From: WTGA01 sp965231865
GTDB lineage: Bacteria > Pseudomonadota > Gammaproteobacteria > Arenicellales > Poriferihabitantaceae
Direction: 5' to 3'
Assembly (NCBI GenBank): GCA_965231865.1
Contig: CBDDOJ010000002.1
Span: 1,798,001 to 1,862,000 of the forward strand
Length of the DNA stretch: 64,000 bases
The first letter of the stretch is position 1, and each line of letters starts with the position of its first letter. The notes below the pieces were generated by a model, which was given only the letters and a program-made list of their open reading frames with translations, was not told where the DNA came from and ran no database searches. Positions 36,603 to 46,011 of this stretch are shown here, piece by piece. Position numbers and translations under genes: made by a program.

Positions 36603-36841
36603 AACGGTGGACCCCTGTGTTTTAGAAGGATGAACTTGACCAGAACACGTATCCGAGCACGCACCGAGCCGTGATGCCAGCTCGGTCACATTCCTGCCCA
36701 CGGAGGTGTTGCTTTGCAGATAGTTCAGCAACTCATGGGTGATGAAGCGGAGGAGCTCGGCGCCCATCACCTCCACCGCATTTTTGTCATGAATTATGAT
36801 AAATGTAGGTTTCATCAACATATTTGTAAATATGAAAAATG
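36603..36841. other. Stretch before hipB, no clear gene
   Basis: About 240 bp. A minus-strand frame (36821 to 36567) has a plausible helical segment but no recognisable family. The sequence becomes strongly AT-rich after 36790. Confidence 0.3.
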
Positions 36842-36877
36842 ATTACTATAGTTATCATATTATGATATATTAGTAAT
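36842..36877. promoter_or_regulatory. Nested palindrome, probable HipB operator
   Basis: An inner palindrome TATCATA-T-TATGATA (36853-36867) is framed by ATTACTA (36842-36848) and TAGTAAT (36871-36877), all centred near 36860. It lies 4 bp before the hipB start. HipB-type antitoxins repress their own operon by binding palindromes of this kind; binding here is inferred. Confidence 0.6.
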
Positions 36878-36881
36878 TATA

Positions 36882-37208
36882 ATGATCAAAAAAGATATCG
36901 CCAAAAGAAGCGCTGTGGTCTTCCCCAGGAATCGAAAAATTCTGGAACAGCTGGGAGAGAATATTAAGCTCGCTTACAAACGTCGTGGTTACACTCAAAG
37001 TCAGATTTCAGAGCGGACCGGCTTGAGCCGACTGACTATTCGCAAGATCGAACAGGGAAACTCCAAAGTTTCCATTGGCCACTATGTCGCCGTGCTCAGT
37101 GTTTTGGGTTTGGTAGAAGATTTTGCCCGGGTGGCCAATGACGATGAACTGGGCCGAAAGCTGCAGGATATCAAGTTACTGGGCAATCAGAGAGAGAAAG
37201 TGCGATGA
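36882..37208 (+). CDS. hipB: HipB-like antitoxin, XRE helix-turn-helix
   Basis: 108 aa. A Cro/C1-type helix-turn-helix spans about 25-80 (LGENIKLAYKRRGYTQSQIS, RTGLSRLTIRKIEQG). The partner toxin starts within its last codons (ATGA overlap at 37205), the standard antitoxin-toxin coupling. It should bind DNA as a dimer and neutralise HipA. The promoter is AT-rich with a nested palindrome directly upstream. Confidence 0.87.
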   Translation: MIKKDIAKRSAVVFPRNRKILEQLGENIKLAYKRRGYTQSQISERTGLSRLTIRKIEQGNSKVSIGHYVAVLSVLGLVEDFARVANDDELGRKLQDIKLLGNQREKVR

Positions 37209-38443
37209 GCACGGAAGTCCATGTATTCGCGGATTGGGAGGAGTTCCCTGAGCCAATGTTGGTGGGCACATTACGCTCAACCCTCATCAAAAACAAAGAA
37301 CATTTCCGCTTCAGTTACGACAATGGCTGGCTCCAATCCGAGTATGCCCAGCGAATTGACCCGGATTTAAATCTCTATTCAGGGGAACAATATGGAGAAG
37401 ACTCGAAAAACTTCCGGGTTTTCCTGGATTCATGCCCTGATCGTTGGGGTCGTTTACTGATGAAGCGGCGGGAAGCAATCATCGCTCTCCAGGAAAAAAG
37501 ACGCCCTCGCGTACTTCATGAGATGGATTATTTGCTCGGTGTGCAGGATCGATACCGGCCGGGCGCCTTGAGATTCAAGAGATCACTGGATGGTGAATTT
37601 CTGGATCATGATAAAAAACCGGCCGTTCCGCCCATTTCATCGTTGAAAGAGCTTGAGCATGCGGCATTACAGGTGGAGGGCAACGGGGATGCCACCGATT
37701 CAGAGTACTTGAAATGGCTGTATATACTCATTTCGCCGGGGTCTTCTCTGGGAGGGGCTCGGCCCAAAGCCAGTGTTGTCGATGAAAAAGACCAACTCTG
37801 GATTGCAAAGTTTCCCAGTCGTCACGACGATTACAATATTGAAGCCTGGGAATTTGTCACGTATCAACTGGCCATAGCTGCTCACATTGATATGGCCGAG
37901 TGCCGTATCGACAGGTTTAACAGCCACCACCATACATTCTTAACCAAACGTTTTGACCGCACACCGGAGAGTCGGCGGCATTTTACCTCAGCAATGACCC
38001 AGTTGGGCTACTACGATGGTGAGTACGATGCAAGCTATTTGGAGCTGGCACAGTTTCTGTGGGACAACGGGGCAAATACCAAAGCTGATCTGGCCCAACT
38101 CTGGAGACGAATCGTATTCAATATTGCCGTGTCCAATACCGATGACCACCTCAGAAATCACGGGTTTATCTACCGCAGGGGAGGCTGGGTACTGTCTCCC
38201 GCTTACGATATGAACCCGGTTACCCCCGCCAATGGATTGCACTTAAACATTACAGATAACGATAACAGCCTGGACTACAACCTTGCTCTGGAAGTAATTG
38301 ATTTTTTTCAGCTCGATTATTCTGAAGCCAAGAAGATCAAAAGCCAGGTTCTGGAAAGTGTCAGCAAGTGGCAGGAGGCAGCCACGAATGCAGGTATCAG
38401 CCGGAGCGAACAACAGTTCATGGCATCAGCATTTAACATTTAG
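37205..38443 (+). CDS. hipA: HipA-like Ser/Thr kinase toxin
   Basis: 412 aa. HipA kinases phosphorylate targets such as glutamyl-tRNA synthetase and induce dormancy. The N-terminal HipA domain contains FLDSCPDRWGRLLMKRRE. The kinase part has SSLGGARPKA (the autophosphorylation/P-loop-like region), AKFPS with the ATP-binding Lys, FLTKRFDR, the catalytic NTDDHLRNHGF (Asp313-Asp314) and the metal-binding SPAYDMNP. All key residues are intact, so both toxin and antitoxin look functional. Codon use and composition are more AT-rich than the core genes. Confidence 0.92.
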   Translation: MSTEVHVFADWEEFPEPMLVGTLRSTLIKNKEHFRFSYDNGWLQSEYAQRIDPDLNLYSGEQYGEDSKNFRVFLDSCPDRWGRLLMKRREAIIALQEKRRPRVLHEMDYLLGVQDRYRPGALRFKRSLDGEFLDHDKKPAVPPISSLKELEHAALQVEGNGDATDSEYLKWLYILISPGSSLGGARPKASVVDEKDQLWIAKFPSRHDDYNIEAWEFVTYQLAIAAHIDMAECRIDRFNSHHHTFLTKRFDRTPESRRHFTSAMTQLGYYDGEYDASYLELAQFLWDNGANTKADLAQLWRRIVFNIAVSNTDDHLRNHGFIYRRGGWVLSPAYDMNPVTPANGLHLNITDNDNSLDYNLALEVIDFFQLDYSEAKKIKSQVLESVSKWQEAATNAGISRSEQQFMASAFNI

Positions 38444-38571
38444 AAGAAATTCCCCTGGCCTTTGACAAGGGCATCAAGGTCACCCTCCAATCGATACACC
38501 ATACGCAGATGCATGTGCCTCAAACATTGCTTTTGTCTCGTTGCCAAACTGCAGTGGATGAACAAGTGGAA

Positions 38572-40080
38572 TCAACCCACGGTGAACTGTCCCATCATGC
38601 CACGGTCCTCATGCTCCAGAATGTGGCAGTGATACATATAGGGATATCGATCGGTTGCCGGATGATCGAAACGTACGACAATCTCTGACCAGTCGTCGTC
38701 ATCCAGCACCACCGTATCTTTCCAGCCCCGCTGGTCCGGCGGCGCCGTTGAACCTTCCATCTTCTCTATCAGGAACGAGCAGCCGTGCACATGAAACGGG
38801 TGTTCACCCTGGTTGGAACGAATGCGCCAACGTTCCCAGATGCCGCGTTGAACCCGTTCATTGATAACGTTCATATCCATCGACGCACCGTTGATAGTCA
38901 TATTCATAGCACCATGGCCGTTTTGCTGACCATGGTTATCGCTGTTTCCAACACCCCCGCCATCTTCCATAGCGAGCATAAAATCACGGGACCGCATGAT
39001 TTCCTTGGGTTGTGGGCGGACAATGGTAGCCAGCTGTTCGGGTAGTGGGGCGGTATGTGCTGGCAGGGTCCTGTCAACGACCAATGTCAGCGACGGCGGC
39101 GGAAGATCTCTCTCGGATCGGTCGAACAGGCCCAACAACCTGCCGACAAGGCTTTCCTCGTCGTCGTCAAATTCATCTTCGAACAGGGTCAGTAGCCCGG
39201 CGGGCTTGCCATCGGTCATGTCAACGACAATTTCACAACGCTCCCCCGGTGACATTTCCATGGTTGTTAATGGCACGGGTGCTTCCAGTAAACCGCCATC
39301 ACTGGCTATTTTGTAAAACGTGCGGTTATCGGAAAAGCCGACGATATAAAAACGCGCATTGGCACCGTTTAGAAGTCGCAGCCGAACCTTGCCAGCAGGC
39401 ACTTGCGCAACCGGTGCGATGGCGCCGTTGATGATCACGGTGTCACCGAGCCAGCCGTCCTCGTCGGCGTCGTACAGTGAATAGACTAAACGGCCTTGTG
39501 CATCGAAGGTTCGGTCCTGGATGATAATGGGCAAATCATCGACACCATATTGGCGCGGCAGAGGCAGTGAATCTGCCTGCTCATCATCAATGATGAGCAG
39601 ACCGGCAAGTCCACGATAGACCTGTTCGCCGGTTTTGCCGTGGGTATGGGCATGATACCAGCAGGTAGCTGCCGGCTGCACGATGGATAAACTCGGCTGC
39701 CAATCCGCATCAGGGTCGATTGCCCGTTGCGGACCACCATCGACCTCACCAGGCACATGCAGGCCGTGACCGTGTACGGCCACGCTTTCGGTCAGCGTAT
39801 TTTGGTAATGCAAATTGAGTTCGCTGTATTGCCGGGTTCGAATCGTTGGCCCCAAATAATCCTGGCTAATCCCCAGGGTGGGGGTATTCACACCGGGTTT
39901 GAAAGACCAGGTGCCACTTCGAATTTGCAAATCAATCGGATTTCCCTGACGACCATCAACCAGAGGTGGTATCGGTAACTGAGAGGGTGTCGTTTTGCTC
40001 CAGCTACAGGGGAGGTAACCTGCACCGATGACAGCTGCACTACTGGCAATAAACTGCCGTCTCGAAAATGCCCGTGACAT
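38572..40080 (-). CDS. CueO-like multicopper oxidase
   Basis: 502 aa with a twin-arginine signal (SRRQFIASSAAVIGAG). It resembles CueO/cuprous oxidases: copper ligands HGHGLHVPGEVDGG, WYHAHTHGKTGEQ, HPFHVHG and YHCHILEHEDRGMM give the type 1, 2 and 3 sites. The sequence between about 370 and 400 contains a short Met/His/Gly patch (HGAMNMTINGASMDMN) where CueO has its larger Met-rich copper-binding insert. The likely role is periplasmic Cu(I) oxidation and copper tolerance. It faces hipA tail to tail and has no other copper genes beside it. Confidence 0.88.
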   Translation of the reverse strand: MSRAFSRRQFIASSAAVIGAGYLPCSWSKTTPSQLPIPPLVDGRQGNPIDLQIRSGTWSFKPGVNTPTLGISQDYLGPTIRTRQYSELNLHYQNTLTESVAVHGHGLHVPGEVDGGPQRAIDPDADWQPSLSIVQPAATCWYHAHTHGKTGEQVYRGLAGLLIIDDEQADSLPLPRQYGVDDLPIIIQDRTFDAQGRLVYSLYDADEDGWLGDTVIINGAIAPVAQVPAGKVRLRLLNGANARFYIVGFSDNRTFYKIASDGGLLEAPVPLTTMEMSPGERCEIVVDMTDGKPAGLLTLFEDEFDDDEESLVGRLLGLFDRSERDLPPPSLTLVVDRTLPAHTAPLPEQLATIVRPQPKEIMRSRDFMLAMEDGGGVGNSDNHGQQNGHGAMNMTINGASMDMNVINERVQRGIWERWRIRSNQGEHPFHVHGCSFLIEKMEGSTAPPDQRGWKDTVVLDDDDWSEIVVRFDHPATDRYPYMYHCHILEHEDRGMMGQFTVG

Positions 40081-40296
40081 TAAGCGAATGCTCCTGTTGA
40101 TTGAGATGACTGATACTGCAGAAATATGAAAAAGCAGCAGACGGAGTGCTCGCAGTTCTTTCCTCGGTACTTCTTATGAGCCGGCACGGGTTGTCGCCTT
40201 CGGGCACGATACCCCCACCGCTCGGCCACGAAAAATGACTGCGAGAGCATTGAATCATGTGGCAGGTTTTCCAATCCAGCAGGCTCCGCAAGGCGC

Positions 40297-41304
40297 TCAA
40301 TGACCGAATTCGCTCATGAGATTCACGATGAGATGGATTATCAGGTCCTTGTTCGACGGCGCGCTTTCCGCAATCAGCAGGGTAAGCGCCGTCAACGCTC
40401 CGGGATCAGGTCGGTGCTCAATGCCCTCTTGCGTCACGTAGAGCAGGAATAAAAGGGCGCCGATGCGTTTGTTGCCGTCCGTGAAGGGATGGTCCTTGAC
40501 CACGAAATAAAGCAGGTTGGCTGCCTTTTCCTCTCGGCTCTGGTAAAGCGGTTCACCAAACATGGTTTGCTCTATGTTGCCTAATATCGCCTCCAGAGCA
40601 TCGCTGCGCGGGTTGCCGAACAGTGGCGAGGCTTCGCCCTTCTTGATCAGATCGCACCGTAACGCGTCTATCGCGGTACGGACACGATCAAGGTCAAGAG
40701 CACTCGTAGCAGGCTTCGCGCCGGCTGGTGTTGTCAGGCGGTCCTCGTCGTACTCGAGCAGCAGGCGCCAGGTCTCGGCATACGCAGTGATGATGTGCAG
40801 CACGGCACGTCCGGTTTCGTCCGCGAGCGCCTGGTTCCTGAGCGTGCGGGTGAGCAACTCCAGGGCTTGCCTTGCCTCGTCAAGCCCGCGTTCCGCAAGC
40901 CTCCGCTCGTTCAACGTATAACCGCTTGCCAGGTGCTCGCGCAAGGTTCGGGTGGCCCACTGGCGAAAACGCACGGCCCGCTTCGAGTTGACCCGATAAC
41001 CGATTGATATGATCACTTCCAGATTGTAGTGCCTGATCTCGCGCCGAACCTTTCGTTGGCCCTCTGATCGAACTACCGAGAAATCCTCGGTAGTTGCCGC
41101 CTCATCCAGTTCACCCGCTGCGTAGAGGTTCTTAAGGTGCAAACTGACGTTATCGGTCGAGATTCGGAACACCTTCGCCATTTGCCGTTGCGTCAGCCAG
41201 ACTGATTCCTGGTCGAAGCGAACATCCACCTGAACTTCACCGTCGGGGGACTCGTACACGATGACCTTGCCGCCGGGAATCGGTAGGGAAGTGTCTGTGT
41301 TCAT
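40297..41304 (-). CDS. RhuM-Fic fusion protein
   Basis: 335 aa. The N-terminal part (about 20-150) is RhuM-like: WLTQRQMAKVFRISTDNVSL, a winged-helix-like segment, then HYNLEVIISIGYRVNSKRAV and FRQWATRTLREHLASGYTLN. The C-terminal part is a Fic/Doc domain with the catalytic loop HPFTDGNKRIGA starting at His272. The motif ends GNKR rather than GNGR, between Fic AMPylators and Doc kinases. Fic enzymes modify proteins with nucleotides; such RhuM-Fic fusions are common but poorly characterised, probably toxins or defence effectors. The 215 bp upstream of the oxidase (40081-40296) hold no gene. Confidence 0.85.
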   Translation of the reverse strand: MNTDTSLPIPGGKVIVYESPDGEVQVDVRFDQESVWLTQRQMAKVFRISTDNVSLHLKNLYAAGELDEAATTEDFSVVRSEGQRKVRREIRHYNLEVIISIGYRVNSKRAVRFRQWATRTLREHLASGYTLNERRLAERGLDEARQALELLTRTLRNQALADETGRAVLHIITAYAETWRLLLEYDEDRLTTPAGAKPATSALDLDRVRTAIDALRCDLIKKGEASPLFGNPRSDALEAILGNIEQTMFGEPLYQSREEKAANLLYFVVKDHPFTDGNKRIGALLFLLYVTQEGIEHRPDPGALTALTLLIAESAPSNKDLIIHLIVNLMSEFGH

Positions 41305-41358
41305 AGTAAATTTTCGGAATTTACCGGGCAGAGTATTTCAAGCGATAACCACACTGAC

Positions 41359-43098
41359 TCACGGATTGAAGGAACGATACTCCACCAATGCAGAACGCCC
41401 GATAATGTCAATCATGGTCACCAACAATTCAGAGCCGAACGCGTCCGTGAGCTTTATCGCCTTGCCCAGCCGGAAAGATACCGGTTGTTGTCGGCCTTCT
41501 TCTATAGCGATATTGTCCGCATACAGATATGTTCGATCAGCGGAATCGCGTATCGGGTTGAGCCGACCACGCAGACCGGGAAGATGTCCGGTGGCCTTAG
41601 GAAATATGATCGAACCTCCAGCCGAAAGGAAATTGAGTTCCATCAGCAGACCGCTCCGACTGGGTAACCACTCTTGTTTCAGCCCTCCAGCGTATCCCGG
41701 CGCCGTAGCATAAACAGTCATCGGAAGATGTGTTGTGTATAAATCTAGTAAGGCCTCACCCGCCTCGTCGGTCTTTGCCCGTTGCCAGGTCTTGTTCGGG
41801 AAGAGCGCCAGCACCTCCACTCCCGACAGAGGCTCTCCCCCCGCATGTACCGTTACGGTGGAATCCGCGGGACTCAACTCGAGTTTCGCTGCGGGAATAT
41901 TCAACACGATGCTGGACGAGCCAATAACCTTGTATTGTGGAAGGTTGCCGGTGGCTTCCCGGGTCTCCGTCTTGATAATGGATACTCCGTCCCCCCGGCG
42001 TTCCATCAAATACCGACGATGACTGGTTCCCGGAACATCGCCGACGGGAATTCGTCCGAACACCGAAGCAATCACTTCGTTACGCGTTGCCTGACTGGTG
42101 TCCATGCTTTCAATGGTCATCCCATTGGGGAGTTGACCGGGCGAGTCAATCTCAAGGCGCCCCTCGAACATCGACACTCGGATTCGGCGGGAAGATATGG
42201 AGTAGTCACGGTGTGCTACTGCGTTGACCACCGCCTCGAACACCGCTGCAATGCGGTATTGTGGCATATCCTCCCGCTCCGGCAACTTCCGCGCCGCGAC
42301 CCGCATGTTGCGCGCGACGAATTTCACCGCATCTGCGATCTGGCGGGGTAACGGACCGACGATTTTCTGGGCGTCCAATTGGCCGGAAGAACGATCTTGT
42401 CCGCGATAGTGCGTTGCAACAATGGTGGCCTGCGGCAACCACTCTTGCGGCGACTGGGCGCAAAGCAGCACGCCGGCCACGGTTGCGCGGTCCACGCCAG
42501 CTTTATCCTGGGCCAGAAGCCTCAGATTCATCAATCCCCTGCGAGGATTATCTGCTCCAGCCACGCTGAGGAGTGGCTCCCACAGCCGCTCGCTGAGCGT
42601 CTCGAAGCCCGTACCGGGCACGATTTGTTTATCGAACCACAGAAAACGGCTTTGGGCCCGGTTCTGCGTCAGTCTTAGGCGCTCGCCGTCATTCAGGCGT
42701 CGCCTGGTTGTGCCGACACGGACAAATGCCCGCCCATCCCGTTCATGAACTGTATCGCCTCTGGGCACTTTGACGAGGACGAATGTCTCCCCGTCAAGTT
42801 CCCGGTGATGGACGTCAATTTGCAAGGAGGGCTTCACTGCATCTGTGCTTATCTCGACGAGCAGGCTGTTAACTGCCGCCATCTGTTCCCGGGACATTCC
42901 CTGAACCCGTCTATCGTCCGTAACTCCACAAAGAAGTATGCCGCCGCTTGCGTTCGCGAAGGCCGACATCTCATCCGCCAATTCATCTCTTCGGGGACTT
43001 GTCGGGCGGTTTCCGTTGAACTCCACCTGTTTGAATGCCCAGCTGCTGTCCTCGCCCACGCGCAGGCGTTGCCGAATTTCTGTGTCGCTTACGACCAC
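41359..43098 (-). CDS. AlbA_2 (Schlafen-like) ATP-binding protein with HATPase C-terminus
   Basis: About 579 aa. The N-terminal AlbA_2/Schlafen AAA_4 domain (about 1-130) has the typical WAFKQVEF, DELADEMSAFANASGGILLC and VKVPRG segments. A central helical part with a PQYRIAAVFEAVVNAVAHRD motif fits the HATPase_c_4 domain. The last 150 residues form an extra beta-rich region of unknown type. I start at GTG 43098 because GGAG precedes it by 7 bases; an ATG at 43206 would overlap the MNT gene by 41 bp. It is third in a HEPN-MNT-AlbA_2 gene row, which suggests a defence role. Confidence 0.8.
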   Translation of the reverse strand: MVVSDTEIRQRLRVGEDSSWAFKQVEFNGNRPTSPRRDELADEMSAFANASGGILLCGVTDDRRVQGMSREQMAAVNSLLVEISTDAVKPSLQIDVHHRELDGETFVLVKVPRGDTVHERDGRAFVRVGTTRRRLNDGERLRLTQNRAQSRFLWFDKQIVPGTGFETLSERLWEPLLSVAGADNPRRGLMNLRLLAQDKAGVDRATVAGVLLCAQSPQEWLPQATIVATHYRGQDRSSGQLDAQKIVGPLPRQIADAVKFVARNMRVAARKLPEREDMPQYRIAAVFEAVVNAVAHRDYSISSRRIRVSMFEGRLEIDSPGQLPNGMTIESMDTSQATRNEVIASVFGRIPVGDVPGTSHRRYLMERRGDGVSIIKTETREATGNLPQYKVIGSSSIVLNIPAAKLELSPADSTVTVHAGGEPLSGVEVLALFPNKTWQRAKTDEAGEALLDLYTTHLPMTVYATAPGYAGGLKQEWLPSRSGLLMELNFLSAGGSIIFPKATGHLPGLRGRLNPIRDSADRTYLYADNIAIEEGRQQPVSFRLGKAIKLTDAFGSELLVTMIDIIGRSALVEYRSFNP

Positions 43099-43165
43099 CA
43101 GTTGTCTCCGATGTTTTCTGCAAGCGTATCCCGAGTAGGGGAAACCTGCTTGATCGGTACACAGA

Positions 43166-43471
43166 TCATTGCCTTCTGTACAGTTCGACACCTTCTCGTT
43201 GGACATGCTTTCGCAAAGACGTATTTTCGACCCTGTCGTACAGAAGCAGGTCGACCCTTTGTGGCACGGTCAGTTCTTCCATTGCTGCGGCCAGACGAGC
43301 CTGGTCCGTAGTCGTCAGAGATTCACCGAACAATGCGATGTCCACATCCGAGCCTTGGGTAAATGTTTGCCTCGCTCGCGATCCGAACAGTACCGCCCGC
43401 TCCACGCGCTCATTGGAGCGGAGCAAGTTGACGATAGCGCTCCGGTGAGTGTCCTTCAGGCCATCCGTCAT
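43166..43471 (-). CDS. MNT-type minimal nucleotidyltransferase (antitoxin)
   Basis: 101 aa. The motif GSRARQTFTQGSDVDIALFG is the complete nucleotidyltransferase core (G-S-x10-D-x-D), with a third acidic residue in RVDLLLYD. In HEPN/MNT type VII toxin-antitoxin pairs the MNT antitoxin AMPylates the HEPN toxin to silence it. Its ATG overlaps the stop of the HEPN gene by 4 bp (ATGA), showing translational coupling. The AlbA_2 gene follows after 67 bp. Confidence 0.88.
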   Translation of the reverse strand: MTDGLKDTHRSAIVNLLRSNERVERAVLFGSRARQTFTQGSDVDIALFGESLTTTDQARLAAAMEELTVPQRVDLLLYDRVENTSLRKHVQREGVELYRRQ

Positions 43472-43881
43472 CGGTTTGCCCTCGCGCTCAGTGTCGAGTG
43501 AAGCCGAACAAGGACGGGATGGTAGCGATTTTTGATAAGCATTTCTGCTTCGCGAGCGGCACTTTCCTGGTAGGCATGGTTCAGGATATTGCGTTTTCCC
43601 ATCACCTCCAGGAGGAGTTCGCAATCCTGCTCGTCGATGTATTCGACCGCGAAACTTCTGCGGATGGCCGAACGGGGAACCTTCTCCTCGTATCCCTCGT
43701 AAAACAGCAGGTCCTTCAGCACGATCCAAGACAGATTGAAGCAGTTCTTGAACATCTTGACCAGCCCAACGCGTTCGAGGGTTGAGTAGGACTCCTGCAC
43801 GCAGGCTTCATTGAGTTGCGCCAGAGTCAGGCCAAAACTGGCAAGACTCTGTTTCCAGCGTATTTCGTCGGTGTTGCTCAT
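43468..43881 (-). CDS. HEPN toxin, HI0074-like substrate-binding partner of MNT
   Basis: 137 aa, all-helical, matching the HI0074 nucleotidyltransferase substrate-binding family. The HEPN ribonuclease motif R-x4-H appears as RNILNH (about 105), followed by AYQESAAREAE. The SYSTLERVGLVKMFKNCF and LSWIVLKDLLFYEG segments are typical of the family. Start chosen at the Met at 43881; another Met three codons upstream is possible. The 197 bp between it and the IS66 element probably hold the promoter of the operon. Confidence 0.85.
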   Translation of the reverse strand: MSNTDEIRWKQSLASFGLTLAQLNEACVQESYSTLERVGLVKMFKNCFNLSWIVLKDLLFYEGYEEKVPRSAIRRSFAVEYIDEQDCELLLEVMGKRNILNHAYQESAAREAEMLIKNRYHPVLVRLHSTLSARANR

Positions 43882-44070
43882 GCCTTTCATTCCAGAAACC
43901 CTGCTTTCCGGGGTTGCGATGTTTGGCTTCACACCCTTGTGGCGTTCCGCCCAGACCGTAGCAAACACGGAGGTCGATAGTGTAATGGTCCTGAACATCT
44001 CGTATTTCGTTGTTCTGATGTGTCTGCAAATGTAGATAATATCACTGTTTTGTTGTTGATTTCCGAGAAA

Positions 44071-44078
44071 CCGGACAG
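44071..44078. repeat. Left target-site duplication of the IS66-type element
   Basis: CCGGACAG directly before the left inverted repeat; an identical copy is at 49031-49038. Eight bp is the standard IS66-family duplication. Confidence 0.93.
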
Positions 44079-44125
44079 GTAACTACTCGCCCGGTTTGTT
44101 AACCGTTTGAGCATTTAACGTTATT

Positions 44126-45612
44126 TTAGTCGTTATTGTTGAGGATATCTGTTGCTTTGTTTTGCAGTGCGATTTGAATGGCGGCTATGGGGCTGTAGCC
44201 CATCATGCTCATGGAGTCGAGATAGCTTGAGATTCGACAGTATGCTTCGGCGAATTTGACGGAGCGGAACGTTCCGGAGACCTTCAGTTTCACCTTCGTC
44301 ATTCTTACGCTGCGTTCTGCCTGATTATTTGTAAAGGGGCAATAGGAGTTTCGGGCAAAGCGCAGGATTTCAGTTTCATATGTTCTGAAAGCTTCGTGTA
44401 GATTGTGCGCCTTGGTTTTTGCGGCCCGTCCGCGTTTGCCTGTGCGCTCAGGCAGCGGCGGCAATTCTCTTTCACCCTGAGTAAGAATTGTTCGATACTG
44501 TTTTCGCACAGCTTTGTAGCGCGACTCGCTCAGCACCTTGTGTTCTGTCGCGCTGACCTCGCGATTTGCTGCGCACAGCAGCTTTTGCATGCGTCTGGCC
44601 CAGCGGTGATCATGGGCGTTGATGACGAACTCAAGATCACGCAGCAAGTGGGAGCCGCATAGGGCGTGCAGGCAGTTTGTGTACGTGAAATACGCGGCCC
44701 AGCGGTCATGCACCAGCACCGGCCTGTCATCTTCATCGTCGCTGTCCTGGCTGCGCCCGGCACCGTAGCGCGGGATGATGTTGATCTCATTGATGGCCTC
44801 GGTGCCCCGTTTTTGGTGGCAGAACTTGACCACAAGGTTGCCCGATGAATAGCTGTGCATCCAGTGATTTTTCTTGTTGATGCGCATCGAAGTCTCATCC
44901 ACATGCATGACCGGCATTTGCAGCAGCTGCTCGACGGCCGCTGCCTCCCATTCGCCGAGGCATGATGCACCCGCATCACCCAGGCCATCAATGTCGCCTC
45001 TGAGATCAGCCGTCCGGTCATTGCCTTGAGCAGTTGCGCGCTGCGTCTGACCGCAACCATCTGCGAGACCAGAAGATGCACCGCAAAGGCGATAATGCCG
45101 GTGCCATACTGCAAGGGGCCGTACATTCCTTCAGGAAACTCGCCCCGGGTTTCACCCTTGCACGCCGGACAGCACTTGATTTGGGCATCGACGTGATGTT
45201 CGGTGGTGACAAAGACGATGTCAACCAGGGTGCGCCGCTCATGGTCCAGCGCCTTGACCCGGGTTAAATCCTGACCGCAGTGATTACAGCGCTCGGCCTT
45301 CGAGACCTCGACGGTCTGCTCAAGGCGGACATTGTCGCTGTCAAAGTGTTCGTGCTCCCGGCCCTTGCCCCTGGAGCCTGAAACCGGCCTTGCGCTCTTG
45401 TCCTTGCCTGTCATCGAGCTGGGCAGTCCCGAATTGGCCGGGCTTTTCGGGGTGTTCTTTTCAACAAACAGCATCACCACCATCGCAAGCAGTGCCAGCA
45501 GTGACTGGATCAGATGCGCAGTCTTGTCATTGACCTCGCCGCTTTGGCTGAGCTTTTCGAACTCGCCGCGCAACTGTGCGAGTTCTTTTTGCACTGTAGC
45601 AGGAGTGCTCAC
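44126..45612 (-). pseudogene. IS66-family transposase, one frameshift
   Basis: Starts at GTG 45612, overlapping the methylase stop. The N-terminal coiled-coil (QKELAQLRGEFEKLSQSGE), the zinc-binding CNHCGQDL and CCPACK motifs and the MYGPLQYGTGIIAFAVHLLV core come first. A missing C near 44960 breaks the frame in the segment that should read ALGEWEAAAVEQLL. The DDE part follows in the next frame: HVDETSMRI, LVHDRWAAYF and FTNNQAERSVRM. Restoring the base gives 495 aa. The single lesion is probably real decay; the ends of the element remain intact. Confidence 0.87.
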
Positions 45613-45910
45613 TGCCCGCCCTCCACCGACATGATCGCTGCAAGCACCGACAATCGCTCGGCCGGATTCATCGCCCGGTAGCGCCGCGCCCAGCGCTCGG
45701 CCCTGCGCTTGACATTCTGACGGTGGGCGAAATTGCGTCCCGCATGACGCGACCAGTGAAGCCGGTCAATCTGAAAGTTGTACCACACCACTTCGGTCAC
45801 CACACCGGCCTGATTCATCACCTGAACCTCAAGGCGGTTCCAGTCCTCCAACAACTCGTCATACAAGGCGCTTCGGTAGCCCGACAGCATCACCTGGCAC
45901 GGCAATGACT

Positions 45911-45914
45911 TTAG
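45911..45914. repeat. Left target-site duplication of the IS1380 element
   Basis: TTAG, repeated at 48466-48469. A 4-bp duplication fits IS1380. Confidence 0.88.
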
Positions 45915-46011
45915 CCCGAATATTGCAAGAAACCCCGAAGGAAAATAGACAAGGCCCATATAATCCGTTATAATTCAAGGACTTAAGTTAATTCAAACGG
46001 GGGCCTTGCCT

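Noticed and set aside
45609..45959. Separate 116-aa protein
   Set aside because: It is the C-terminal half of the interrupted methylase; its first 15 or so codons are IS1380 terminal sequence.
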